Positions 1 through 8,873 of a stretch of DNA of 64,000 nt are shown here, piece after piece; position 1 is the stretch's first letter, and each line of letters opens with the position of its first letter. Below the pieces are notes generated by a model, which worked only from the letters and a program-made list of their open reading frames with translations, made no database searches and was not told where the DNA came from. A program made the position numbers and the translations under genes. The DNA is from Leekyejoonella antrihumi (GTDB lineage: Bacteria; Actinomycetota; Actinomycetes; Actinomycetales; Dermatophilaceae): assembly GCF_007845645.1 (NCBI RefSeq), contig NZ_VCQV01000009.1, positions 62,001 to 126,000 on the forward strand. Direction: 5' to 3'.

Positions 1-72
1 GATGAGGACGAGGCTGTTGCGGTGCTGGTTGAGGCTCACGGGGGACACGGTAGTGGCAGTCTTGGGCCATGA
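1..72 (+). CDS. Possible C-terminal end of an upstream gene (partial)
   Basis: Frame 1 is open from the window edge to a TGA at 70-72, which would overlap the ATG of the OsmC gene as an ATGA junction, a common operon arrangement in actinobacteria. Only 23 codons are visible, rich in acidic residues and then Gly, His and Ser. No family is recognisable. It may equally be non-coding leader sequence of the OsmC gene. Confidence 0.25.
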   Translation, partial: DEDEAVAVLVEAHGGHGSGSLGP

Positions 73-497
73 CGACACAGGACTCCTACCGTGAGATCAA
101 CCTCATACGCGACAGCGCCGGAAAGTTCACCGCGACCAACGTCCGGGGTGGCACTCTTTCGTTCGGCAGCGGCGACGACGACCAGTTCACCCCGGTCGAG
201 CTGCTGCTCACCGCGATCGCGGGCTGCTCGGCGATCGACACCGACATCATCACCGCGCGTCGGGCCGAACCGGACACCTTCACGGTGGCCGCCGGCGGTG
301 ACAAGATCCGCGACGACCAGGGCAATCACATGGGGCCGATCGAGGTGGTCTTCACTGTCCGGTTCCCCGAGGGGGAGGCCGGCGACAAGGCGCGCAAGGT
401 GCTGCCGGATGCCGTGCGCCAGTCGCACGAACGCCTGTGCACGGTCAGTCGCACGGTCCTTCTGCCGACGGACGTCTCGATGCGGCTCGCGGACTGA
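69..497 (+). CDS. OsmC family peroxidase-like protein
   Basis: A 142-aa protein of normal OsmC/Ohr length. OsmC-type proteins are cytoplasmic thiol peroxidases that reduce organic hydroperoxides with two redox cysteines. Both are present: Cys53 in AIAGCSA, at the start of the long central helix, and Cys124 in HERLCTVS. The segment PVELLLTAIAGC is typical of the superfamily. The ATG at 69 may overlap the stop of an upstream frame. A DUF1697 gene starts one base after the stop, so the two are probably co-transcribed. The subfamily is closer to general OsmC than to Ohr, and the substrate cannot be read from sequence. Confidence 0.88.
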   Translation: MTTQDSYREINLIRDSAGKFTATNVRGGTLSFGSGDDDQFTPVELLLTAIAGCSAIDTDIITARRAEPDTFTVAAGGDKIRDDQGNHMGPIEVVFTVRFPEGEAGDKARKVLPDAVRQSHERLCTVSRTVLLPTDVSMRLAD

Positions 498-498
498 G

Positions 499-1050
499 GT
501 GCCCGCATACGTGGCCTTCCTTCGAGCCGTCAACGTGCGCCCTCGTTGGGTCAAGATGTCGCGGCTGCGCGAGGTGCTCGTCGAGGACGGGTTCCAGGAT
601 GTGGAGACCTACATCCAGAGCGGCAACGTCAAGGTGTCGTCATCGATGCGCAGCGTCGTCCGGGTGCGCACCCGGCTGGAGGAGGTGATCGAGGCCGAGT
701 TCGGATTCCCCGTCCCGTGCATCGTGCGCACCCCAGCGCGCCTCCGCGAGATTGCCGAGTATGCCGAGACGCTCACCTCGCCCTTGGATCCGAGCGAGAT
801 CACAGAGACCGAGCGCCGGTACGTGACGATGACCGCAGAATCGCTCACGCCCGAACAGCTGGCCTTCTGCAACGAGTGGCGCCGCCCCGGAGAGCGCCTG
901 CACGGCGACGTCGGTGAGATCTACTGGTGGCTGGGGATGCCCACCCATCAGGCCAAGATGAGCAACGCTCGCCTCGAGCGGCTCGGCGTGGTGGCAACCA
1001 CCCGCGACATCAAGGTGGTTCGAGAGCTGGCGGCCCGCTGGGGTGCATAG
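499..1050 (+). CDS. DUF1697 domain protein
   Basis: A 183-aa protein. It begins at a GTG one base after the OsmC stop, which matches the family start (YVAFLRAVNV just after the initiator). The DUF1697 hallmarks are visible: the FLRAVNV opening, YIQSGNV near residue 35 and the HQAKMSN stretch near residue 155. The domain has no established biochemical role. The close spacing implies an operon with the osmC-like gene, which hints at co-expression but proves no function. The frame is open far upstream of 499, but that extension overlaps OsmC in another frame and is not coding. Confidence 0.85.
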   Translation: MPAYVAFLRAVNVRPRWVKMSRLREVLVEDGFQDVETYIQSGNVKVSSSMRSVVRVRTRLEEVIEAEFGFPVPCIVRTPARLREIAEYAETLTSPLDPSEITETERRYVTMTAESLTPEQLAFCNEWRRPGERLHGDVGEIYWWLGMPTHQAKMSNARLERLGVVATTRDIKVVRELAARWGA

Positions 1051-1185
1051 AGGTCACCGCACGAAGTTCTCCGCCCGTCCCTCGTCCCCCGCTGGCCGAA
1101 GCCGGCGTGCCAGCGGAGGCACCACCGATACTTCGCGAGGACCCGAGACGCCGAGTTCAGTCACTTCGGGCGCTACGGTGTGGCC

Positions 1186-1806
1186 ATGGCCAGGTACGTC
1201 GACGTGCACCCCAAGGACCCCCAGTCGCGCCGCATCGCGCAAGTGGTGGACCTGCTCCGCGACGGCGGGCTGATCGCCTACCCGACCGACTCGTGCTTCG
1301 CGCTCGGCTGCATGCTGGGCAACGCCGAGGGCAAGGACCGCATCGTGCGCATCCGGCACCTGAACGACAAGCACCACTTCACCCTCGTATGCCGCGACTT
1401 CGCTCAGCTCGGCCAGCTGGTCCAGATCGACAACAGCGTGTTCCGCGCGATCAAGGCGGCAACCCCGGGGCAGTACACCTTCATCCTGCCCGCCACCTCC
1501 GAGGTGCCGCGGCGGCTGATGCAGCCCAAGAAGCGCACGGTCGGCGTGCGGATCGTCGATCACCCGGTGGTCCGCGTGCTGCTGGAGCAGCTGGGGGAGC
1601 CGCTGCTGTCGAGCACGCTGTTGCTTCCCGACCACGACGAGCCGCTGACCGACGGGTGGCAGATCAAGGACGAGCTCGACCATCAGGTCGATGCCGTGAT
1701 CGACTCGGGTGAGTGCGGACTCGAGCCCACAACCGTCATCGACTTCTCCGGCGGCGTCCCAGAGATCGTGCGTGTCGGCGCGGGCGATCCGACTCCGTTC
1801 GAGTAG
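1186..1806 (+). CDS. YciO/Sua5/YrdC family threonylcarbamoyl-AMP synthase-like protein
   Basis: About 206 aa and a single YrdC-like domain. Sua5/YrdC enzymes make threonylcarbamoyl-AMP from Thr, bicarbonate and ATP for the t6A modification of tRNA. The substrate pocket signature is visible: GLIAYPTDS near residue 32, then the KR-type positions in IVRIRHLNDKHHFTLVC and PGQYTFILPAT. The short form without the Sua5 C-terminal domain, and the PTDS..ALGC pattern, favour the YciO branch, whose role in t6A synthesis is debated. ATG 1186 is preferred; an in-frame GTG lies at 1180. Confidence 0.85.
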   Translation: MARYVDVHPKDPQSRRIAQVVDLLRDGGLIAYPTDSCFALGCMLGNAEGKDRIVRIRHLNDKHHFTLVCRDFAQLGQLVQIDNSVFRAIKAATPGQYTFILPATSEVPRRLMQPKKRTVGVRIVDHPVVRVLLEQLGEPLLSSTLLLPDHDEPLTDGWQIKDELDHQVDAVIDSGECGLEPTTVIDFSGGVPEIVRVGAGDPTPFE

Positions 1807-1858
1807 ATCCGGAGCGTTGCCGCCGGATCGAAGGTGTCGTCTGCATAGGCTGTGCCCC

Positions 1859-2299
1859 ATGATCATCGTGACCACACCTGACATCCCCGGTTTCCGGATC
1901 CTCGGCACCTACGGTGAGGTCTTCGGCCTGACCGTGCGGTCTCGCAACATCGGCTCCAACATCGGTGCCGGCTTCAAGGCCATGGCCGGCGGCGAGATGA
2001 AGGGCATCACCCACCTGCTCACCGAGTGCCGCCAGGAGGCGCTGCACCGGCTGGCGACCGAGGCACAGAACCGCGGCGCCAACGGCGTTGCCGCCTTCCG
2101 ATTCGAGACCACGGAGTATGGCGGCACCGGCATCGAGGTGTGCGCCTACGGCACCGCCGTGGCAATCGAACCGCTCCAGCAGGGCGGACCGGGAGCGCCG
2201 GGCGGGCCAGGAGCGCAGCAGGTCCAGCAGCCGTATTCTCCCGGAAGTGGGCGGGACCCTCAGGGCCAGCAGCTCCCGGGACAGCCTTCGCAGCAGTGA
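1859..2299 (+). CDS. YbjQ/UPF0145 family protein with Gly/Gln/Pro tail
   Basis: A 146-aa protein. Residues 1-106 are a YbjQ (UPF0145, heavy-metal-binding-domain-like) module, shown by the IPGFRILGTYGEVFG opening, the NIGSNIGAGFKAM stretch and the EAQNRGANGV segment. Members form pentameric beta-rich assemblies of unknown function. The last 40 residues are a low-complexity tail of Gly, Pro and Gln absent from the usual ~105-aa family members and probably disordered. The ATG at 1859 matches the family start. The gene stands alone on the plus strand and is followed directly by two palindromic repeats. Confidence 0.85.
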   Translation: MIIVTTPDIPGFRILGTYGEVFGLTVRSRNIGSNIGAGFKAMAGGEMKGITHLLTECRQEALHRLATEAQNRGANGVAAFRFETTEYGGTGIEVCAYGTAVAIEPLQQGGPGAPGGPGAQQVQQPYSPGSGRDPQGQQLPGQPSQQ

Positions 2300-2304
2300 C
2301 GCGG

Positions 2305-2354
2305 CGGGTGTTGGGCGAAAGTCTCGCCATCGCGTGAGATTCGCCCAACACCCG
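2305..2354. repeat. Palindromic intergenic element, copy 1
   Basis: Perfect 15-bp inverted repeat: CGGGTGTTGGGCGAA at 2305-2319 and its complement at 2340-2354, with a 20-nt loop containing AGTCTCGCCAT. It lies six bases after the YbjQ stop and is followed by a second, similar palindrome. It could fold as a terminator, though no T-run follows. The shared loop sequence of the two copies suggests a REP-like intergenic repeat family. Confidence 0.7.
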
Positions 2355-2370
2355 ACTACCCGTCCCGGCG

Positions 2371-2414
2371 CTGTTGGCGAAAAGTGACGCTATTGCGCGG
2401 GTTTTGCCCAACAC
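2371..2414. repeat. Palindromic intergenic element, copy 2
   Basis: Imperfect inverted repeat: TGTTGGCGAAAA at 2372-2383 pairs with TTTTGCCCAACA at 2402-2413. The arms and the loop (AGTGACGCTATTGCG) resemble the element at 2305-2354, so this looks like a diverged tandem copy. It ends about 60 bp before the oxidoreductase start. Confidence 0.6.
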
Positions 2415-2473
2415 CGATGCGCCCCGGGACGGTGACCATCCTCGTTCCGACGCCGGGCTCGTAGACTGCACGC

Positions 2474-3457
2474 ATGAGTCGAGCACTGTTTGTCACTGCC
2501 CCTGGAGACCGTTCCGTGCTCGAGGTGCGAGACCGCGATCTCGACGCGCCCTCGGCCGCAGAGGTGCAGGTGCGCGTGGGCGCCGTCGGCGTCAACTTCA
2601 TCGATGTCTACAAGCGACAGGGCGTCTATCCGCAGCAGACCCCGTTCGTGCTCGGCGAAGAGGGTGCAGGCACTGTCGAAGCCGTCGGCGCCGACGTCGA
2701 CGGGTTCGCCGAGGGCGACCGTGTCGCGTGGGGTCAGGCGTCGGGCAGCGCAGCGGAGGTCGTCAATGTGCCCGCCGCAGCGGTCGTTCCGGTGCCCGAC
2801 GGACTGGACCTCGAGCTGGCTGCCGCCGCGATGCTGCAGGGCATGACGGCGCACTACCTGATGCGGTCCACCTGGCCGGTCCAGAAGGGCCAGATCGCGC
2901 TCGTGCATGCCGCCGCTGGGGGAGTGGGGCAGCTGCTGGTTCAGCTGATCACCGCACAGGGGGCGGAGGTTGTCGCAACGGCCGGAAGTGACGAAAAGCT
3001 CCAGACGGCACGAGCCCTCGGGGCCACGCACCTCATCAACTACCGCGAGTTCGAGGGGCGGACGGACGACCTCGCGCAGGAGGTACGTCGGGTGGCCGGC
3101 CGTGGCGTCGACGTCGCCTACGACGGTGTCGGCAAGACGACCTTCGACGCGTCGCTGAAGTCGCTGCGCCCCCGAGGAATGCTGGTGCTCTTCGGCGGTG
3201 CGAGCGGCCAGGTGCCGCCGTTCGACCTGCAGGACCTCAACAAGCACGGTTCGCTCTTCGTCACCCGCCCGACTCTGGGCTCCTACCTCTTGGACCGTGA
3301 TGAGCTCACCTGGCGGGCCGGTGAGATCCTCGGCGCGCTGCGTGACGGGACGCTGAAGGTCCAGATCAGTGGTTCCTACCCGCTGGAGCAGGCGGCGCGA
3401 GCCTACGAGGCGCTCGAGGGGCGGGCGACGACGGGCAAGCTGATCCTCGTGCCTTGA
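2474..3457 (+). CDS. NADPH:quinone oxidoreductase (zinc-free MDR family)
   Basis: A 327-aa medium-chain dehydrogenase/reductase of QOR type, which transfers hydride from NADPH to quinones or enones. The N-terminal GroES-like fold runs from about residue 25 with VNFIDVYKRQGVYP and LGEEGAGTVEAVG, characteristic of quinone reductases. The Rossmann domain has AAAGGVGQLLVQL near residue 148. The zinc-binding cysteine cluster of alcohol dehydrogenases is absent. The length is typical and it ends canonically in GKLILVP. It starts at ATG 2474 after the palindromic repeats and appears monocistronic. Confidence 0.9.
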   Translation: MSRALFVTAPGDRSVLEVRDRDLDAPSAAEVQVRVGAVGVNFIDVYKRQGVYPQQTPFVLGEEGAGTVEAVGADVDGFAEGDRVAWGQASGSAAEVVNVPAAAVVPVPDGLDLELAAAAMLQGMTAHYLMRSTWPVQKGQIALVHAAAGGVGQLLVQLITAQGAEVVATAGSDEKLQTARALGATHLINYREFEGRTDDLAQEVRRVAGRGVDVAYDGVGKTTFDASLKSLRPRGMLVLFGGASGQVPPFDLQDLNKHGSLFVTRPTLGSYLLDRDELTWRAGEILGALRDGTLKVQISGSYPLEQAARAYEALEGRATTGKLILVP

Positions 3458-3496
3458 CGAGGTTGGCCCAGCCGATCGATGACCTGAGGTCGCGGG

Positions 3497-4120
3497 TCAG
3501 GCAGCCAGCAGCAGCGGTCGCAGGGGACCCCGCCGCAACCAGCCGACGAGTCCGACCAGGAGGCGCCGGAGGATGAGGCTGACCGGGATGACGACCACGA
3601 TCGCGACGATGAAGGCGGCGACGACGTCGTGCGGATAGTGCGCCCCGACGTAGACCCGGCTGACTCCTTCGAGGATCGCGAGGAGCAGCGTGAGCATTCC
3701 CAGCTTGCGGTTCACGATCAGCAGCGCAATCGCGGTCGCGACAGCAAACGTGGTGTGCCCGCTGGGCATTGCGTAGTCGGTCGGCGCAGGGCACGATTCG
3801 ATGATGAAGGCATGCGGCATTGAGCGGCACGGCCGCAGCTCTGCAATCTGCGACTTGATGATCTCGGTGACCAGGAACGCGACCAGCACCGCGATCGGGG
3901 CGACCAGCGCCGCCGTCATGGTGGCCGTGTCCTTGCGCCGGGAGATCCACCAGCCGACCAGCAGCAGGATGATGAACACGCCGATGCTGTAGGTGGTCCA
4001 GTCCTCGGCGGCACGGTTCAGCCACTGGGTGTGGCGGGCAAAGTTGGTGACGTCGGTGAAGATCGAGCCGTCGATGTGCGAACCGTTGTAGGCAGGCAGG
4101 TGTAGTGCCTCGTGTTGCAT
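3497..4120 (-). CDS. PAP2 superfamily membrane phosphatase
   Basis: A 207-aa integral membrane protein with about five hydrophobic segments. All three type-2 phosphatidic acid phosphatase motifs are visible: KSQIAELRP (motif 1), PSGHTTFA (motif 2) and SRVYVGAHYPHDV (motif 3, with the catalytic His). Such enzymes hydrolyse lipid pyrophosphates or phosphatidates at the membrane, for example in undecaprenyl-pyrophosphate recycling. The real substrate cannot be told. It is convergent with the quinone reductase and 80 bp from the acyl-CoA synthetase on the same strand. Confidence 0.88.
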   Translation of the reverse strand: MQHEALHLPAYNGSHIDGSIFTDVTNFARHTQWLNRAAEDWTTYSIGVFIILLLVGWWISRRKDTATMTAALVAPIAVLVAFLVTEIIKSQIAELRPCRSMPHAFIIESCPAPTDYAMPSGHTTFAVATAIALLIVNRKLGMLTLLLAILEGVSRVYVGAHYPHDVVAAFIVAIVVVIPVSLILRRLLVGLVGWLRRGPLRPLLLAA

Positions 4121-4201
4121 CGCTGCGAGAGCCTCTCATTCATGGTGTGCTGAAGGACGAGGCAACCAGCCCCGCCTGAGCGGATCCTGAGGAGCCCCTG
4201 A

Positions 4202-5734
4202 TCAGTGGACCTGCCGGTCGTGGCCGGCCCAGTAGGGCTCCCGTAGCTTGAACTTCTGCAGCTTGCCGGTCGCCGTGCGCGGCAGCTCGTCGACGAACTC
4301 GACCCGTTTGGGGCATTTATACCCCGCCAGGTGCGCGCGGCAGTGCGCGATGAGGTCTTCCGCCGTGACCTGGTCGTCGGCGCGGACGACCAGCCCGGTC
4401 ACCAGCTCGCCCCACTTCTCATCGGGTATGCCGATGACGGCGACCTCGCGCACGGCGTCGTGCGACATCAGGGCGTCCTCGACCTCGATCGAGGAGACGT
4501 TCTCGCCACCGGAGATGATCACGTCCTTCTTGCGGTCGGAGATCACGAGATAGCCGTCGTCGTCGACGTAACCACCGTCGCCCGTATGGAACCAGTTTCC
4601 TTCCTGCGCTCGGGCGGTCTCCTCGGGCTGTTGCCAGTATCCGTGCAGGTTGTGGTTGGAGGCCGTGATGACCTCGCCGGACCGATCGGCCTCGACGCGC
4701 ACGCCGAGCGCCGGGGCGCCGGCACGCATCAGGCGATGTGCCTGCTCGATGCTGGGAAGCCCATCCCACTCTGCTCGAAGGCGATTGACCGTCATCAGCG
4801 GCGCCGTCTCGGTGAGCCCGTAGATCTGGATGAACTCCCAGCCCAGCTCGTCCATGACGCGCTGGATGGTGCGTGAGGGTGGGGGCGCTCCGGCCACGAT
4901 GATGCGGACCTTGTCACGGCCGGGGATCTCGCCGTCCCACTTCGCGGCTGCATCGAGCGCCGCGTTCACCACGGCGGGGGCGGCGCACATGACGGTGACT
5001 CCGTGCCGCTCGACGCGGCGCAGGATCTCGGTGCCGTCGACCTGACGCAGGACGATGTGCTGCCCGCCCAGCCCGGTCACGGCATACGGCATGCCCCAGC
5101 CGTTCGCGTGGAACATCGGCAGGGTGTGCAGATAGACGTCCCGGTCGCTGAGACCGGAGTGCAGGCCGAACACCGTGGCATTCAGCCACAGGCTGCGATG
5201 CGTCAGCTGCACGCCCTTGGGCCGGGCCGTGGTCCCCGAGGTGTAGTTGATCGTCGCGGTCGCGCCCTCATCGGGATCGTCCCAGGGCCGCGGTTCGGTG
5301 TCGGGTAGGTAGAGATCGTCGTCATCACCCAGGAGGAACTTGTGCGGCGCATCCACCTTGGCCAGCACGTCCTTCAGGGACGGATCGGCATACACGACCT
5401 CGGCCCCGGACTGCCGAATGATGTAGTCCACCTCGGGCTGCGCCAGCCGGAAGTTGACCGGCACCAGGATGCGGCCCCAGGCGCTGACGCCGAAGAACGA
5501 GGTGAGCAGTCGCGCCGAGTTGTGCGAGATCACGGCCACCCGGCCACCGGCCGGCACGCCCAGCCGGTCCAGCCGGGCCGCCTGCGCGCGAGCGTTCGCG
5601 GCCAGCCGGCGGTAGGTCAGCGCGCCGATGCTCGGCGCGGGCTGGTCCGGCTCGTCGACGACACCGATGCGGTCCGGATAGACCTGCTCGGCACGATCGA
5701 GAAAGTCGCGAACAGTGAGCGGGTAGTACACCAT
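4202..5734 (-). CDS. AMP-dependent acyl-CoA synthetase
   Basis: A 510-aa adenylate-forming enzyme (ANL superfamily), which activates a carboxylic acid as acyl-AMP and transfers it to CoA. The P-loop-like motif TINYTSGTTARPKGV lies near residue 160, YGLTETAP near 305 and the hinge/ISDRKKDVIISGGENV near 400. The C-terminal catalytic Lys is in TGKLQKFKLR. The length and motif set fit medium/long-chain fatty acyl-CoA ligases. It begins at ATG 5734. The MBL-fold gene upstream on the same strand (ending at 5818) may share its transcript. Confidence 0.9.
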   Translation of the reverse strand: MVYYPLTVRDFLDRAEQVYPDRIGVVDEPDQPAPSIGALTYRRLAANARAQAARLDRLGVPAGGRVAVISHNSARLLTSFFGVSAWGRILVPVNFRLAQPEVDYIIRQSGAEVVYADPSLKDVLAKVDAPHKFLLGDDDDLYLPDTEPRPWDDPDEGATATINYTSGTTARPKGVQLTHRSLWLNATVFGLHSGLSDRDVYLHTLPMFHANGWGMPYAVTGLGGQHIVLRQVDGTEILRRVERHGVTVMCAAPAVVNAALDAAAKWDGEIPGRDKVRIIVAGAPPPSRTIQRVMDELGWEFIQIYGLTETAPLMTVNRLRAEWDGLPSIEQAHRLMRAGAPALGVRVEADRSGEVITASNHNLHGYWQQPEETARAQEGNWFHTGDGGYVDDDGYLVISDRKKDVIISGGENVSSIEVEDALMSHDAVREVAVIGIPDEKWGELVTGLVVRADDQVTAEDLIAHCRAHLAGYKCPKRVEFVDELPRTATGKLQKFKLREPYWAGHDRQVH

Positions 5735-5817
5735 GCACCTCCAGGGGTCCTCGTCTGACTTCGATTACATCGGACAACGGCCCGCTTGTCAGCCGTATGC
5801 CGTGCGATCCCGCCGCG

Positions 5818-6573
5818 TCACGGCCGGTGCCCAGACGCGGCATGTGCGCGAGCGCGGTCCACGGCGTCTCGAACCGGCCCGCGATGCACTGCTCCGTGAC
5901 CTGGCACGACGCAGTCCGCGTCAAGGCCCTCCAGCGCGTCCAGCGCACTCAGTGTTCGATGCTCGTCGTGGTTGAAGAAACGCGGCAGCAGCTGAGGCCC
6001 CACGTGCCGGCTCAACGGATGCCCGGTGACCAGGGCGTCCCCGGTGATCACCACGCCCACGGACGGCAGCTGGTATGCCGTGTGGCCGGAGGTGTGTCCC
6101 GGCGTGGCCACCGGCACGGGGCGGCCGGGCACGTCGAGCGGACCATCGGTGTCGAAGGCCTGCGCGGCGGGTGCGGGCGCATCGTGCATCGCACCGGCGC
6201 GCACGATCCGGCTGGTCCACGCGATCATCCCGGGTCGCCAGAGGTTGGCAGTCAGGCGCAGCGGCGTGAGCTGCTCCAGGTAGTCGCGTCGGGCATGCGC
6301 CACCTCCGTCGAGCCGAGCAGCAGGGGAGCGCCGACGCGCTCGTGCAACCGGATCGCCGCGCCGAGGTGGTCGATGTGGGCGTGCGTGATCAGGATCGCG
6401 CGCACGTCCTCCAGGCGACGGTGGAGGGAGTGTACGGCGGCTTCGACAGCGTCGAGGTCTCCGGGGTAGCCGCTGTCCACCAGGGTCAGCTCGCTCCGGT
6501 CTCGCCACAGCACGAAGTTGACGTCGGTGCCGGCGAAGCTGAAGACGTCGTCGGCAACCTGCATACGCTGCAC
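5818..6573 (-). CDS. MBL-fold metallo-hydrolase
   Basis: A 251-aa metallo-beta-lactamase-fold protein. The metal-binding signature ITHAHIDHLG (HxHxDH) is near residue 62. Further metal ligands are in PGHTSGHTAY near residue 160 and PGHG near the C-terminus. Such proteins are two-zinc hydrolases with substrates from thioesters to nucleotides, and nothing here narrows the choice. The ATG at 6573 opens with the short family-like leader followed by VLWRDRSELTLVDSGYPGD. It is divergent from the DUF2252 gene and same-strand with the acyl-CoA synthetase 83 bp downstream. Confidence 0.88.
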   Translation of the reverse strand: MQRMQVADDVFSFAGTDVNFVLWRDRSELTLVDSGYPGDLDAVEAAVHSLHRRLEDVRAILITHAHIDHLGAAIRLHERVGAPLLLGSTEVAHARRDYLEQLTPLRLTANLWRPGMIAWTSRIVRAGAMHDAPAPAAQAFDTDGPLDVPGRPVPVATPGHTSGHTAYQLPSVGVVITGDALVTGHPLSRHVGPQLLPRFFNHDEHRTLSALDALEGLDADCVVPGHGAVHRGPVRDAVDRARAHAASGHRP

Positions 6574-6685
6574 GCTAGGGCATCGTGCCGCGACGCCACA
6601 ACGACCGTGGGATGGTTGTGCCGGTCAGGCATCGGCAGGGCCGTGAAAGAGGCCGTTCACCACGTACGACGAAGGAGGTCGCCAG

Positions 6686-8100
6686 ATGTCCGACGAACCG
6701 GGTCCGACGCATCTCAACGTCCTGGCATCGGCACCGAGTCACCCGTACGCGTCACTGCGCCGCGTGTCCGAGTCACGGGAGGCCCGGTATGACACGGGGC
6801 GGCGCCTGCGCTTGAGCGTGCCTCGCGAGTCGCTGGGGGACTGGCAGCCCGCAGGGACCCCGGTGGCCTGATCGACCGGATCAACCGGTCTCACCAGGGG
6901 CGGCTGACCTGGCTCATCCCCACCCGGGTCGAGCGCATGGCGACGTCGCCCTACGGATTCCTGCGGGGGACCGCCGTGGTCATGGCTGCGGACCTGGCCG
7001 GTCTGCCGCGGACCGGGATACAGCCCATCATCTGCGGGGACGCGCACTTCGGGAACTTCGGGTTCTATGCGTCACCCGAACGCGACCTGGTCCTCGACCT
7101 GAACGACTTCGACGAGGCACACCCCGGGGGCTGGGAGTGGGACTTGCGCCGCCTGGCTGCGAGCGTGTGGGTCGCGGGTCGAAGCAATGGTGCGACCGAG
7201 CAGACCTGCGGCGACGCGGTGGCCGCGTGCGCCAGGGGCTACCAGCAGCCGGTCCGCTGGCTGGCGACGCAACCGCTGCTGACCAGGTCGTATGAGCGGC
7301 TCGATCTCGACCGGCTCGAGACCACCGCCGCCGATCCGTCGCTGCGCGCCCAGCTTCGGCGCGCCGCACAGCGTGCCCGGCAACGCACCAGTGACCGGGC
7401 GCTGCCACGGTTCACTCGGTCGGAGGGAGGTCAGCGGCGGATCGTCGAGGAGCCGCCGCTGATCACCAGGCTCAGCGACAGGGACGAGGCGCGTCTCGCG
7501 TGCGGCCTCGACGACTACCTGATGACGCTGACGCCGCACTGGCGACGACTGCTCGGCGGTTACACCCTCGTGGACGTCGCCCACAAGGTCGTCGGCGTAG
7601 GCAGTGTCGGGCTACGCGCCTACGTCGCCCTGCTCGAGGGCAGCAGCGCCTCGGACGTGATCTTCCTGCAGCTCAAACAGGCCCGCCGCTCGGTGCTCGG
7701 TGAGTACATTCACGGCGCAACCGCGGTCCATGACAACCAGGGCCAGCGCGTGGTCGAGTACCAGCAGGCGCTGCAGACCGTCAGTGACCCGTTGCTCGGC
7801 TGGACGCAGATCTCCGGTCGGCAGTACTACGTGCGACAGCTACGCGATATGAAGGGGTCCGTGCCGCTTGACGCCCTCGGCGCCTCCGCGATGGCGGACT
7901 ACGCGGGCATCTGCGGTCAGCTCCTTGCCAAGGGGCATGCCCGCTCGAGCGGTGCGTCGCTCATCGCCGGATACATCGGCCGGTCCGACGCCCTGGAGCG
8001 GGCCATGAGCCGTTTTGCGAACCGCTATGCCGATCAGGTCGAGTCCGATCATCGGACCTTTGTCGACGCCGTGGCCCGGGGTGCGGTGACCGGCGCCTGA
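6686..8100 (+). pseudogene. DUF2252 family protein, split by a -1 frameshift
   Basis: The first part (6686-6853, frame 2) gives the N-terminus through GRRLRLSVPRESLGDWQPA. The family continuation RDPGGLIDRINRSHQGRL is found only in frame 1, from about 6853. Frame 1 then runs to the TGA at 8098-8100 through the family core (SPYGFLRGTAVVMAADLAG, ICGDAHFGNFGFYASPER, LDLNDFDEAHPGGWEWD). Joined, the product would be about 470 aa, normal for DUF2252, which has a kinase-like fold of unknown role. One lost base near 6853 explains the break. It could be a true pseudogene, a sequencing error, or expressed from ATG 6937 as a 387-aa protein. Confidence 0.75.
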
Positions 8101-8110
8101 GACACGCATG

Positions 8111-8147
8111 AAGGAGGTCCTGGAGCAAGCTGCTCCAGGACCTCCTT
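8111..8147. terminator. Bidirectional hairpin terminator
   Basis: Perfect 17-bp stem (8111-8127 against 8131-8147) with a 3-nt AGC loop, between the convergent DUF2252 and Rpf-like genes. The stem starts with AAGGAGG and ends with CCTCCTT, so each strand offers a short T-rich end. It probably terminates both transcripts. Confidence 0.8.
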
Positions 8148-8165
8148 CTACTGCGTGCTAGCGGA

Positions 8166-8873
8166 TCAGGCAGGCAGGTGCAGGGTCTGGCCGACGAGGA
8201 TCAGGTTGGGGTTGCTGACCTTGTTCACGTTGGCCATCCACAGCTGCTTCCAGTTGGAGATGCCGTGGCTCTTCGCAAGCTTCGAGAGCGTGTCACCGGA
8301 CTTGACGGTGATGGTCTTGCTGCTCTGCGGGGTCTGCGCGAGGTGACGCGGCGCCTGCTGCACGGCCGGACGCTGCTCGGAACGCGACGTCGACTGCTGC
8401 GAGTGGCGCGGCGTGTAGGAGCGCTGCGTGTTGTGGTGCTCGGTGGTGGTGTGCTTGGTGTACGACTTCTGCTGCACCGGCTGCTGCGGGGCGGGGTTGT
8501 AGCTGCCCGAGCCGCCACCGTTGCCTGCGGTCAGGCCGGCCTTCACGGAGCACACCGGCCAGGCGCCGGGGCCCTGGGAGGCGAGCACGCGCTGCGCAAC
8601 GGCGATCTGCTGGGCGGGGCTGGCCTGGTTCGGCATGCCGGAGCCACCGAAGGCGTGCCAGGTCTGCAGGGTGAACTGCAGGCCACCGTAGAAACCGTTG
8701 CCGGTGTTGATGCTCCAGTTGCCACCGGACTCGCACTGCGCGACACGGTCCCACACGCCACCGCTGGCGGCGTGTGCGGTGCCGGCGGCACCCATGGTCA
8801 GTCCTGCGACAGCAGCGGTGCTGGTAGCAAGCAGGGCGGCCTTACGGGTGCGGCTGTTGATTCGGTTGAGCAA
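8166..8873 (-). CDS. Rpf-like transglycosylase with LysM domain (secreted)
   Basis: A 235-aa secreted protein. The signal peptide runs to about residue 34 (basic RTRKAALL then a hydrophobic core ending AGTAHA). An Rpf-type lysozyme-like domain follows, with [13 protein letters not shown] holding the catalytic Glu and [13 protein letters not shown] low-complexity Gln/Ser/Thr linker leads to a C-terminal LysM ([16 protein letters not shown] to [10 protein letters not shown]). Resuscitation-promoting-factor-like proteins cleave peptidoglycan glycan strands during growth and resuscitation. TTG 8873 is chosen because GAGAGGA sits seven bases upstream; the frame is open further but without a signal-like start. 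Confidence 0.88.
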   Translation of the reverse strand: MLNRINSRTRKAALLATSTAAVAGLTMGAAGTAHAASGGVWDRVAQCESGGNWSINTGNGFYGGLQFTLQTWHAFGGSGMPNQASPAQQIAVAQRVLASQGPGAWPVCSVKAGLTAGNGGGSGSYNPAPQQPVQQKSYTKHTTTEHHNTQRSYTPRHSQQSTSRSEQRPAVQQAPRHLAQTPQSSKTITVKSGDTLSKLAKSHGISNWKQLWMANVNKVSNPNLILVGQTLHLPA

